NCBI RefSeq assembly: GCF_002095485.1
Contig: NZ_MLFS01000005.1
Coordinates: 61,583 to 125,582, forward strand
From: Pantoea wallisii
Lineage (GTDB): Bacteria > Pseudomonadota > Gammaproteobacteria > Enterobacterales > Enterobacteriaceae
Reading direction: 5' to 3'
Length of the DNA stretch: 64,000 bases
The notes beneath the pieces are model-generated. The model was not told the origin of the DNA. It worked only from the letters and a program-made list of their open reading frames with translations, and searched no databases. Shown piece after piece: positions 27,751 to 35,658 of the stretch. The position numbers and the translations under genes are program-made. Numbering within the stretch: the first letter of the stretch is position 1; each line of letters starts with the position of its first letter.

Positions 27751-28130
27751 GTAATCCTGCCCCTTAACAGTGTGACTGTTTGTCTGATATACCAGACTGC
27801 TATCTGCAATACCGGATAGGGCAAGATTTGCACAGGCGATAAGCATTTGCAATATGCGACAGGTCAATTAATTTTTTGCGATGTCGTCGGGATCGCAAAA
27901 TAGATCTGCCTGTTTCGTTTTTTTAAATAAAAGTGTGACCGGGATAAGACTTTTATTTTTCGCATTAGCCACCAGTGCGCCAAAATGAAGCCCCAAACCA
28001 GGGCGTTGATGTTATTCATTTACACACTGGCTTTTATTAAATCTGTGATGGGTAATTCAGAGTGTCGGGTGTATGATGCTTCTCTTTTTACCGTATTCCA
28101 CTTGCATGAATGTAACAGGGGAGTAATCGT
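27751..28130. promoter_or_regulatory. Divergent control region ridA / iclR-type gene
   Basis: This 380-base region has no gene. A perfect inverted repeat TTTTGCGAT (27874-27882) and ATCGCAAAA (27892-27900), arms nine bases and spacer nine bases, lies about 125 bases before the ridA start. It is the best candidate operator for the IclR regulator. The rest is AT-rich with no other clear signal. Confidence 0.5.
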
Positions 28131-28883
28131 ATGCCGGAAGAGAAACCTTCACGTGCGCGTGGCGTTGATCGGGTTATCGATATTTTCCGTCAGCTGCACA
28201 TTGCACGTCAGCCGATGGCGATGCGCGATTTGATCGACGCCACTGGCGCACCGCGATCCAGCATTTACGAACTGGTCAGTTTGCTCAGTGAAGCCGGGCT
28301 GGTAGAGCTGGACGCCGACGGTGCCGTGTTCTTTGGCCGTGAAATGCACTATTACGGTGCGGATTACATGGCGCACAACGATCTGATCCGTCGTGCGCAT
28401 CAGCTAATGGTTGAGATCGTGGCGCGTCATGGTGAAACCGTGCAGCTGTGCATGCTGGAGGGCAATAAATACACGGTTGTGCTCTCTGAGAGCAATGCGC
28501 ATCCGTTTAAAATTACCTCTGATATCGGTGTACGCGTCCCCATCACCTGGACGGCGACGGGCCGTCTCCTGCTCAGTAACTGGTCCGACAGCGCTATTCT
28601 TGATTTGATCCCGGAAGAGGATTATCGACTGGCCAGTGGACAGATACTGGATAAACAGCGCTTTCTTGATGAGATCCATCTTGCCGGCAAGCTGGGATAC
28701 TGCATGACGGAAGGCTTATCGGAGAGTTTTACCTGCTGTATGGCTGCGCCTATTCGCTCGCGCAGTGGACAAGCCGTGGCGGCGATCTGCTTTATGGTCA
28801 GTCGCGATACACCGCAGGAACGGCGACAGATGCTATTGCAGGAGCTGATCACTTCCGGGCAGAAGTTATCCGACTTTACCTGA
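28131..28883 (+). CDS. IclR-family transcriptional regulator
   Basis: The 250-residue protein has an N-terminal winged helix (RGVDRVIDIFRQLHIARQPMAMRDLIDATGAPRSSIYELVSLL) and a C-terminal IclR effector domain (GVRVPITWTATGRLLLSN, then AAPIRSRSGQAVAAICFMV). It is divergent from the ridA-ABC-deaminase operon and most likely controls it in response to a catabolic intermediate. The ATG at 28131 has AGGGGAG upstream. A short hairpin follows the stop codon. Confidence 0.9.
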   Translation: MPEEKPSRARGVDRVIDIFRQLHIARQPMAMRDLIDATGAPRSSIYELVSLLSEAGLVELDADGAVFFGREMHYYGADYMAHNDLIRRAHQLMVEIVARHGETVQLCMLEGNKYTVVLSESNAHPFKITSDIGVRVPITWTATGRLLLSNWSDSAILDLIPEEDYRLASGQILDKQRFLDEIHLAGKLGYCMTEGLSESFTCCMAAPIRSRSGQAVAAICFMVSRDTPQERRQMLLQELITSGQKLSDFT

Positions 28884-28888
28884 ATCGG

Positions 28889-28904
28889 GCGCAGCTTGCT
28901 GCGC
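28889..28904 (+). terminator. Hairpin after the IclR gene
   Basis: GCGCAGC and GCTGCGC form a seven-base stem with a two-base spacer six bases after the stop codon. No long T run follows, so termination is probable but not sure. Confidence 0.5.
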
Positions 28905-29001
28905 TTAGCACATCTCTTTCAGCTGCTGGCTCGTAGTATTCCGTTACAACCGGTTGTTTTCGCGTTTAATCTTCACGGGTTGAGGCTGTGTTAAGGTAAG
29001 T

Positions 29002-29020
29002 AATAATAATAACTATTATT
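29002..29020 (+). promoter_or_regulatory. Fur-box-like operator
   Basis: The 19 bases starting AATAATAATAACTATTATT match the Fur consensus GATAATGATAATCATTATC at 14 of 19 positions. They lie 20 bases before the start of an iron-type binding protein. Confidence 0.6.
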
Positions 29021-29039
29021 TTTACCACGGAGTTTTGGC

Positions 29040-30146
29040 ATGAAAACGCGCCTGTTACTGGCCATGGCACTACTGGCTTCCACTGCGGCGGCAGCCACCA
29101 CCTATCCGCTGACTATTACTGATATGGATGGCCATACGCAAACCATCAGGCAAGAGCCGCAACACGTTATCCTGCAGGATGGCCGCGACGTCTTGACGCT
29201 GGCGCTGCTCGATCGCGATAACCCCTTCCGGCGTGTCGTGGCGTGGAATAATCTGCCCAAAAAGCAGGACACCCAAACCTGGGATCTGCTGAAAAGCCGC
29301 TGGCCGCAGGCCAGTAAAATCGTTGATATGGGGTTCAGCGATCAGGGGCAGGTCAACCTTGAAAGTGTACTTGCACAAAAACCGGACTTAATGATCGCGC
29401 AGCTGCGGGCTAAACCGGCACTGCAGCAGTCCGGCGTGCTGAACACACTCACCAGCCTGCATATTCCGGTGGTGTTCGTCGACTACGAACTGCATCCGGC
29501 GCAAAATACCGCGCCCAGCGTCACGCTACTGGGTAAAGTGCTGAACCGCGAAAGTGAAGCGAAAGCCTACACGGATTTCTATCAGCAGAAGTTTGATCGC
29601 ATCACGAAAGCGGTGGCGGCCGTGCCGGATAAACCCCGGGTGTTTATCGAACCGATTGCCGGTAACAGTGATAATTGCTGCTTCACCCACAGCCACAACG
29701 GCTGGGGCGGACTGGTGGAAGCGGTTGGCGGTAAAAACATCGGGTCTGAACTGCTGCCAGGCAATGCGGGTTTTGTCGCACTGGAGAAGATCATCGCCAT
29801 GAAGCCTGATGTCTATATTATGACCGGTTCAAAACGTCCGAACGGTAATGTTCTGCCGTTTGGCTACGGTGTTTCATCACAGGCGATTACGCCGGTCTTC
29901 CAGACCCTGCTTAAACGCACCGGGCTGGCTCAAATTGAGCCGGTGAAACAAGGTCGCGTCTATGGTGTGTATCATCACTTCTATAATCACCCTTACAACA
30001 TCATTGGTATGGAGATTCTGGCGAAGGACCTCTATCCACAGCAGTTTGCCGATCTCAGGCCGGTGGATGACTTCCATACCATTGTGAAGACATTCACTCA
30101 CTTACCGGACGACGCTATCGCGCTGAGTTACCCGGACAATCAATAA
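29040..30146 (+). CDS. Metal/siderophore ABC transporter substrate-binding protein (FecB/BtuF fold)
   Basis: The 368-residue protein has a signal peptide (MKTRLLLAMALLASTAAAA) and a TroA/FecB-like binding fold: YPLTITDMDGHTQTIRQEPQHVI, NLESVLAQKPDLMIA and LEKIIAMKPDVYIMTGSK. Such proteins bind ferric siderophores, haem or cobalamin in the periplasm. A Fur-like box before the gene points to iron. There is no permease or ATPase beside it, so it must work with a transporter encoded elsewhere. The segment NCCFTHSHNGWGG could add a metal ligand site but this is speculative. A terminator separates it from the Zur-type gene. Confidence 0.82.
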   Translation: MKTRLLLAMALLASTAAAATTYPLTITDMDGHTQTIRQEPQHVILQDGRDVLTLALLDRDNPFRRVVAWNNLPKKQDTQTWDLLKSRWPQASKIVDMGFSDQGQVNLESVLAQKPDLMIAQLRAKPALQQSGVLNTLTSLHIPVVFVDYELHPAQNTAPSVTLLGKVLNRESEAKAYTDFYQQKFDRITKAVAAVPDKPRVFIEPIAGNSDNCCFTHSHNGWGGLVEAVGGKNIGSELLPGNAGFVALEKIIAMKPDVYIMTGSKRPNGNVLPFGYGVSSQAITPVFQTLLKRTGLAQIEPVKQGRVYGVYHHFYNHPYNIIGMEILAKDLYPQQFADLRPVDDFHTIVKTFTHLPDDAIALSYPDNQ

Positions 30147-30153
30147 ACACGCT

Positions 30154-30174
30154 GCGGGCCAAATGGCCCGCTTT
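30154..30174 (+). terminator. Rho-independent terminator
   Basis: GCGGGCC and GGCCCGC form a perfect stem around AAAT, followed by a short T run. It lies eight bases after the binding protein gene. Confidence 0.75.
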
Positions 30175-30233
30175 ACCGCGATTCTGCTTATCATCCCCAC
30201 AATCACTGTGATCTCTTTTCATGACAGCGGTAA

Positions 30234-30255
30234 TTGTTATGTTATAACATAACAA
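30234..30255 (+). promoter_or_regulatory. Zur-type palindromic operator
   Basis: A perfect 22-base palindrome has the arm TTGTTATGTTA. It contains GTTATAACAT elements like the Zur consensus TGTTATAnTATAACA, although the half-site spacing is different. It lies 44 bases before a COG0523 GTPase gene, a classical Zur target. Zinc control is inferred. Confidence 0.65.
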
Positions 30256-30298
30256 ATGCGTCATTTGACGCCTGCACGTTATTATTTAAGGAGTCGCA

Positions 30299-31525
30299 AT
30301 GTCACTGTCTGTCGCCCGTCACGGCGTTAAAAAACTGCCCGTTACCGTACTGTCTGGCTTTCTCGGGGCCGGAAAAACCACGCTGCTAAATCACATCCTC
30401 AATAACCGGGAAGGGTTACGTGTTGCGGTTATCGTCAACGATATGTCTGAAGTCAATATTGATGCCGCGCTGGTGCGTGAGGGTGGGGCAGAGCTGTCAC
30501 GTACCGATGAGAAGCTGGTGGAGATGAGTAACGGCTGCATCTGCTGCACGCTGCGCGAAGATCTGCTGCTTGAGGTCAACCGTCTGGCGAAAGAGGGTCG
30601 CTTCGATAATCTGGTGATTGAATCGACCGGCATATCTGAGCCCCTGCCGGTCGCGGAGACCTTTACATTTGCTGATGAAGAGGGGCACAGCCTGGCTGAA
30701 GTGGCGACGCTCGATACCATGGTAACCGTGGTTGATGGCTATAATTTTCTGCGCGATTACGACTCAAGCGACAGCATTCAGTCGCGTGGCGAATCTTTAG
30801 GAGAGGAAGATGAACGGACGGTGGTGGACCTTCTGGTCGATCAGATTGAGTTCTGTGATGTACTGATTCTCAATAAAACTGACCTGATAAATGAAGAGGA
30901 GAAAGCGCGGCTGATGGCGACGCTGCACTCTCTCAATCCGCGTGCCAACATCATCACCTCAGAATTCGGCAGGGTCCCGTTATCCCGGGTGCTAAACACC
31001 GGGCTGTTCGATTTTGACGCGGCAGCTCAGGCACCGGGCTGGCTGAAAGAGCTTAGCGGCGAGCACACCCCGGAGACCGAAGAGTACGGTATCCGTAACT
31101 TTGTTTTTCGCGCCCGTCGCCCGTTTCACCCCATGCGATTCTTCGAGGTGATTACCCACCATATGCAGGGTGTCGTACGTTCAAAAGGCTACTTCTGGCT
31201 CGCCACGCGCCCGCGCCATGCCGGTTCCTGGTCACAGGCAGGTGGCGTGACGCGCCATGGGCTGGCGGGAATGTGGTGGGCCGGCGTGCCAAAAGATCGC
31301 TGGCCGCAGGATGCAGAGACGGTACAGTACATCCTGGAAAACTGGGATGAAAGTACCGGCGACGCGCGTCAGGAGATGGTGATCATCGGTATTGAAATGG
31401 ATGAGACCGCATTGCGCCAGCAGCTGGAGCACGCGTTATTGACGGATGATGAGATGGCGCTGGGGCCAGATGGCTGGGCGCAGTTGCCCGATCCGTTCCA
31501 GCCGTGGTTTGAGTCACAGGCCTGA
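30299..31525 (+). CDS. COG0523/CobW-family metal-handling GTPase
   Basis: The 408-residue protein has the G1 loop [16 protein letters not shown], the metal-binding CxCC motif in [15 protein letters not shown], the segment [10 protein letters not shown], the base-recognition NKTD and a C-terminal CobW domain ([33 protein letters not shown]). Family members deliver zinc or other metals to target proteins in the cytoplasm, and many are made under zinc starvation. The palindrome upstream agrees with Zur control. Length fits the ZigA/YeiR-like long subgroup. Confidence 0.9.
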   Translation: MSLSVARHGVKKLPVTVLSGFLGAGKTTLLNHILNNREGLRVAVIVNDMSEVNIDAALVREGGAELSRTDEKLVEMSNGCICCTLREDLLLEVNRLAKEGRFDNLVIESTGISEPLPVAETFTFADEEGHSLAEVATLDTMVTVVDGYNFLRDYDSSDSIQSRGESLGEEDERTVVDLLVDQIEFCDVLILNKTDLINEEEKARLMATLHSLNPRANIITSEFGRVPLSRVLNTGLFDFDAAAQAPGWLKELSGEHTPETEEYGIRNFVFRARRPFHPMRFFEVITHHMQGVVRSKGYFWLATRPRHAGSWSQAGGVTRHGLAGMWWAGVPKDRWPQDAETVQYILENWDESTGDARQEMVIIGIEMDETALRQQLEHALLTDDEMALGPDGWAQLPDPFQPWFESQA

Positions 31526-31597
31526 TTTTATTGCTGCCCGAAGTGAAAGCGGCCAGAGTGGCGACCCGACAGGGTCGTCACTGCAACATCCCTGATT

Positions 31598-32290
31598 TTA
31601 CGCATCGGCGCGCAGCAAACGCTCTTGCGATCCCAGCCAGATCGAGACTTCCACCCCATCATGAAACGGCAGAGAGATGAAGTTGCTGCTGCCGTGCACC
31701 CGTTCCAGATACTCCGGACTGAAATCGGCATCGTCGGCAACAATCACTGCCCCTGCGCGTAAATAGGGCTGTACCTGTTGCAGAATCTCCGGATAGATCG
31801 CTTTTGCGCCATCCAGCACCAGCATATCAATGCTGGCGGGCAGATCGCAGCTCAGGGTATCGATCGCATCACCCGCGCGCACTTCGATCAGATCACTTAC
31901 GCCCGCATCGGCAAAATGATTACGGGCAAGCGCAATTTTTCCCGGTTCAAACTCGCTGGTAATGATCCGGCCGCCGCCGTTGTCCCGTACCGCAGCAGCC
32001 AGATGCAGTGTGGAGAGACCAAACGAAGTGCCAAACTCAATGATATTGCGCGCGCGACTGCTGCGGGCCAGCATATAGAGCAACTTACCGGTCTCCCGCG
32101 AGACAGCCAGTGGCACATGCTTCAGCTGGCTATAAAGCGCAATATAGTCAGTTTTGCTCTGCAGCAGGCGCGTCTGATCCTGATCGGACAGGGTGCGAAA
32201 CGCTTCGTTGGTTGGATGCGCCATGTTGTCAGCCAGTTCAAACAGGTAGTTCAGCAGCGGTGCCAGCGGGGCTGAAGTTAAGGTATTCAT
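31598..32290 (-). CDS. SAM-dependent O-methyltransferase family protein
   Basis: The 230-residue protein is a class I methyltransferase. The SAM-binding core is NIIEFGTSFGLSTLHLAAAVRDNGGGRIITSEFEP, followed by LVLDGAKAIYPEILQQVQPYLRAGAVIVADDAD, as in the catechol O-methyltransferase-like group. It is divergent from a TetR regulator with a shared operator region, so it is probably the target gene. Substrate is unknown. The start at 32290 has GGAGA upstream; the frame reaches 32332 without conserved sequence. Confidence 0.82.
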   Translation of the reverse strand: MNTLTSAPLAPLLNYLFELADNMAHPTNEAFRTLSDQDQTRLLQSKTDYIALYSQLKHVPLAVSRETGKLLYMLARSSRARNIIEFGTSFGLSTLHLAAAVRDNGGGRIITSEFEPGKIALARNHFADAGVSDLIEVRAGDAIDTLSCDLPASIDMLVLDGAKAIYPEILQQVQPYLRAGAVIVADDADFSPEYLERVHGSSNFISLPFHDGVEVSIWLGSQERLLRADA

Positions 32291-32333
32291 CAATTTTTCT
32301 CCGGTAAAGGCGGTGGCTTTTTTTCTGTACACA

Positions 32334-32371
32334 GAATACGATTAATTATTCGCATTTCACTATTCGTATTC
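32334..32371. promoter_or_regulatory. Candidate TetR operator
   Basis: GAATACG (32334-32340) and CGTATTC (32365-32371) are inverted arms in the short gap between the methyltransferase and TetR genes. The position fits control of both. Confidence 0.5.
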
Positions 32372-32382
32372 CGGAGTCGGCA

Positions 32383-33021
32383 GTGGCTGAAGAGCATAAC
32401 CCCAAGATTTCACAAAGAAAAAAACCGCAGCAGGCGCGATCGAGCGAGCTGGTTAGCGCGATTTTGCAGGCAGCGACTCAGGTTTTAGAGCAGGAGGGAG
32501 CTAACCGCTTCACCACCGCGCGCGTCGCGGAGCGGGCCGGCGTCAGCATTGGCTCGCTTTACCAATATTTTCCTAACAAGGCCGCTATTCTTTTTCGGCT
32601 ACAGCGTGAAGAGTGGGAGCGCACCAGCGATCTACTGGGTTCGATCCTGCGCAACGCTGAAGAGACGCCGCGCCGGCGTTTGCATCAGCTGACGCTGGCA
32701 TTTTTACACTCTGAATGTGAAGAAGCGGCGATGCGCACCGCACTGAACGATGCGGCACCGCTGTACCGCGATGCGCCGGAAGTGCAGGAAGCCCGCGCAT
32801 CAGGAGAGAACGTAGTCAGCGAGTTTTTGCAGCAATTATTACCGCAGTGCAGTGCCGCTGACCTGGCGCGTGCGGCGGATCTGATTAACAGTACGCTGGG
32901 CAATGTGGGCAAACATTTTTCAGAATCACCGCGCAGCGCAGCCGAGATCCAGGACTATGCCAGCGATATGGCTGAGATGTTCTGTGCCTGGATCAGGGAA
33001 AAGGGTGCGGATTTGCAGTAA
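32383..33021 (+). CDS. TetR/AcrR-family transcriptional regulator
   Basis: The 212-residue protein has a clear TetR DNA-binding domain: AILQAATQVLEQEGANRFTTARVAERAGVSIGSLYQYFPNKAAIL. The ligand domain is not informative. It starts with GTG at 32383, with GGAG eight bases before. It is divergent from the O-methyltransferase and most likely represses it and itself. Confidence 0.88.
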   Translation: MAEEHNPKISQRKKPQQARSSELVSAILQAATQVLEQEGANRFTTARVAERAGVSIGSLYQYFPNKAAILFRLQREEWERTSDLLGSILRNAEETPRRRLHQLTLAFLHSECEEAAMRTALNDAAPLYRDAPEVQEARASGENVVSEFLQQLLPQCSAADLARAADLINSTLGNVGKHFSESPRSAAEIQDYASDMAEMFCAWIREKGADLQ

Positions 33022-33158
33022 AAAACGGACTGGAAAGCTCTGAAAGCGGTGAACAAATTCACTATTCACATTCTCAATAATCCCCACCGCGAGTAAGCTT
33101 TATAAAAACCTTTTGCAGCGCCGGATGGATTGACGGCAAACAGAGATGGGAGAGCACA

Positions 33159-33980
33159 ATGGCAGTAAAGATGATTGCGGTGGATATGGATGGAACGTTT
33201 CTTGATGACAATAAGCAGTACAATACGCAGCGCTTCTCGCGCCAGTACGCGTTGTTGAAAGAGAAGGGTATCCGCTTTGTGGTCGCCAGCGGCAATCAGT
33301 ATTACCAGTTGCAGCACTACTTTCCCGACATTAAAGATGAGATCGCTTTTGTCGCCGAAAATGGCGCCTGGGTCTCGGATAGCAATGAAGAGATTTTCTG
33401 TGGTGAGCTGGCTCAGGAACGCGTGCACCAGATTCTCGATATTCTGGCAAAAGAGCCTGATATCAGCACCGTGGTGTGCGGACGTAACGGCGCTTATGTC
33501 CACACCTCAATGCCGGACGAGGTGGTCGCTATGCTGGCAAACCACTATCGCCGGCTGGAAAAGCGCGACAATCTTTATGATATCGATGACACCATCTTTA
33601 AATTTTCGCTTAATCTGGCGCATGAAGGCGTCGAAGCGCTGATGACGCGTTTACACAGTGAACTCAGCGCGATCGAAAACATCATGCATCCGGTCTCGAG
33701 CGGTTTTGGCTTTGTCGATCTGATTATCCCCGGCTGTCACAAAGCGCACGGCATTGCGCTCTTGCAGGAGAAGTGGGGAATTGACGATTGTGAAGTGCTG
33801 GCGATTGGCGACAGCGCGAATGACCTCGAAATGCTGCGTCAGGCCTGTTACAGCTTCGCAATGGCCAATGCGGCTGCGCCGGTTACGGCAGTCGCGCGCT
33901 ACAGAACGGAAAGTAACAATGACGAAGGTGCACTGAACGTCATCTCACGTCTGCTGGCGCGTGAAACGCCCTTTGGTTAA
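33159..33980 (+). CDS. HAD-family sugar phosphatase, YbiV/SupH-like
   Basis: The 273-residue cytoplasmic protein is a Cof-type HAD hydrolase. The nucleophile motif is VDMDGTFLDD, motif II lies in FVVASGNQYYQL, and motif IV is AIGDSANDLEM. Blocks such as ASGNQYYQL, IAFVAENGAWV, FKFSLNL and SGFGFVDLIIPG follow E. coli YbiV, which removes phosphate from ribose 5-phosphate, glucose 6-phosphate and similar sugars. It stands alone between a TetR gene and an HxlR gene. Confidence 0.87.
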   Translation: MAVKMIAVDMDGTFLDDNKQYNTQRFSRQYALLKEKGIRFVVASGNQYYQLQHYFPDIKDEIAFVAENGAWVSDSNEEIFCGELAQERVHQILDILAKEPDISTVVCGRNGAYVHTSMPDEVVAMLANHYRRLEKRDNLYDIDDTIFKFSLNLAHEGVEALMTRLHSELSAIENIMHPVSSGFGFVDLIIPGCHKAHGIALLQEKWGIDDCEVLAIGDSANDLEMLRQACYSFAMANAAAPVTAVARYRTESNNDEGALNVISRLLARETPFG

Positions 33981-34049
33981 GCACCAATCCCTGCCGCGGC
34001 GTGACTGAATAAACTTTCACTCACGTCGCGGATAGCATCTTCTTCGCCG

Positions 34050-34448
34050 TTATGCCTCGTCTGGTGCCTCCGTTGCCAGGCGATAACTCGCCTCCATCGC
34101 ATCCAGCGCCGCCTGATTCTCCAGTCCCCACTGATACATATGCTCAATCGGCTGCGCGAAGGTCATTCCGAGTTCCGTCAGACGATAATCGACTTTCGGT
34201 GGGATGACATCGTAAACATGCCGCGCGATCAGTCCGCGCTGCTCCAGCGCTTTCAGCGTCTGAAACAGCATCTTTTTTGAGATCCCCTGCAGGCTACGCT
34301 GCAGCTCACCGGTACGTGCGCGGTGGCCCGGCCAGTGATAGAGCGCATGCAGCACCATGGTGCTCCACTTTACTGAGAAAAGGTCCATCAGGCGGCGCGG
34401 GGGGGAATCCGCGTAAAAGAATAACTTGCCGTCAACCCAGGCTGGCAT
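34050..34448 (-). CDS. HxlR-family transcriptional regulator
   Basis: The 132-residue protein is a winged-helix HxlR regulator: VKWSTMVLHALYHWPGHRARTGELQRSLQGISKKMLFQTLKALEQRGLIAR and VDYRLTELGMTF. HxlR proteins often sense aldehydes or oxidants. It is divergent from a zinc alcohol dehydrogenase and probably controls it, a pairing seen widely in enterobacteria. Confidence 0.88.
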   Translation of the reverse strand: MPAWVDGKLFFYADSPPRRLMDLFSVKWSTMVLHALYHWPGHRARTGELQRSLQGISKKMLFQTLKALEQRGLIARHVYDVIPPKVDYRLTELGMTFAQPIEHMYQWGLENQAALDAMEASYRLATEAPDEA

Positions 34449-34465
34449 GGCGATCTCCTGTTGTG

Positions 34466-34481
34466 GTTACCAAATGGTGAC
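34466..34481. promoter_or_regulatory. Candidate HxlR operator
   Basis: GTTACC-AAAT-GGTGAC is a near-perfect palindrome 18 bases before the HxlR start and within the divergent promoter region. Confidence 0.5.
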
Positions 34482-34501
34482 TACTATCATTTTTGCACTG
34501 C

Positions 34502-34514
34502 GTTCACTATAGTC
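34502..34514 (+). repeat. Iteron-like copy in the divergent promoter
   Basis: GTTCACTATAGTC combines variants found in the origin iterons (ACTATA and AGTC). It lies between the HxlR and alcohol dehydrogenase genes. Confidence 0.4.
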
Positions 34515-34552
34515 TGCCGCCTTACGTTATCCCCGTCTACGTTGGAGATTCC

Positions 34553-35602
34553 ATGCAAATTAATGCTCTGGTGGCGCATGATGCCGCACAACCACTCTCA
34601 TCCGGCCACATCGCGCTGCGTGCCGTACAGCCGCAGGATGTGAAGATCGAAATTCTCTACTGTGGCGTGTGCCACTCAGACCTGCATATGGCACGTAACG
34701 AGTGGGCGGTCAGCCGTTATCCGCTGGTGCCCGGTCATGAGATCGTTGGACGTGTTACAGAGACCGGCGCAGATGTCAGCAGTTTTAAAACGGGCGATAT
34801 TGTCGGGGTTGGGGTGATGGTCGATTCCTGTCGCGAGTGCCACTTCTGCCAGCAACAGGAAGAGCAGTATTGCGAAGCGGGCTTTACCGCGACCTACAAC
34901 GGCATTGATAAGTATACCGGTGATAGCACCTGGGGCGGTTACGCGCAGCATGTGGTGGTCGATCAGCATTTTGTGGTTTCAGTACCGGAAACGCTGCCGC
35001 TGGCGGGCGTTGCGCCTCTGCTGTGCGCCGGCGTGACCGTCTGGTCACCGCTGCGCCATTTTAACGTTCAGGCAGGCGATAAAGTAGGCGTGGTCGGTTT
35101 GGGTGGGCTCGGCCATATGGCGGTGAAGCTGGCAAGTGCGCTGGGCGCAGAAGTTACGCTATTCACAACTTCGCCGGAGAAGGGCGCGGATGCTCGCCGT
35201 CTTGGGGCGACACGTGTTGTCGTCTCGCGGGATGCCGCACAGATGGCGGCCTGCCAGACCTCGCTGGATTTCATTATCGACTGCGTGGCTGCGCCACACG
35301 ATCTGGACCCCTATCTCGCCACGCTGAAAACCAATGGTCGTCTGGTGCTGGTGGGCATTCCCGATCGTCCTCATCAATCGCCGAACGTCACGCCGATGGT
35401 CTTCCGTCGTCTTAGCATTAGCGGCTCGTCGATTGGCAGTATTCAGGAAACACAGGAGATGCTGGATTTTTGCGGCAAGCACAACATCACAGCAGATATC
35501 GAACTGATTGCAGGCGAAAAGATTGAGCAGGCTTTTGCCCGCATGCTCAGAGGCGACATTAAGTATCGTTTTGTGATCGATATGCAGGCTACACGCTGGT
35601 AA
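34553..35602 (+). CDS. Zinc-dependent NAD(P) alcohol dehydrogenase (YahK/cinnamyl-alcohol type)
   Basis: The 349-residue protein is a medium-chain zinc dehydrogenase. The catalytic zinc site is in CGVCHSDLHM and GHEIVGRV, the structural zinc cysteines are in DSCRECHFCQQQEEQYC, and the nucleotide-binding motif is GVVGLGGLGHMAVKLA. This pattern fits YahK-like aldehyde reductases that reduce a wide range of aldehydes with NADPH. The ATG at 34553 has GGAGA upstream. The HxlR regulator is divergent. The 3' end faces a convergent operon, and a parS-like palindrome lies between. Confidence 0.88.
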   Translation: MQINALVAHDAAQPLSSGHIALRAVQPQDVKIEILYCGVCHSDLHMARNEWAVSRYPLVPGHEIVGRVTETGADVSSFKTGDIVGVGVMVDSCRECHFCQQQEEQYCEAGFTATYNGIDKYTGDSTWGGYAQHVVVDQHFVVSVPETLPLAGVAPLLCAGVTVWSPLRHFNVQAGDKVGVVGLGGLGHMAVKLASALGAEVTLFTTSPEKGADARRLGATRVVVSRDAAQMAACQTSLDFIIDCVAAPHDLDPYLATLKTNGRLVLVGIPDRPHQSPNVTPMVFRRLSISGSSIGSIQETQEMLDFCGKHNITADIELIAGEKIEQAFARMLRGDIKYRFVIDMQATRW

Positions 35603-35616
35603 AGCAGCATTACAGG

Positions 35617-35643
35617 CTGGCGATTTCAGGCTGAAATCGCCAG
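35617..35643. other. Distal parS-like perfect palindrome
   Basis: CTGGCGATTTCAG and CTGAAATCGCCAG are perfect 13-base arms around one G. The core ATTTCAGGCTGAAATCGCCA is identical to the right arm of parS site 1, and here a B box TCGCCA is present at both ends. It lies in a convergent intergenic gap, 27 kb from parAB. No T run is present on either side, so a terminator is less likely than a ParB site, although a hairpin could form. Confidence 0.65.
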
Positions 35644-35658
35644 ATATATTTGCGCGTA

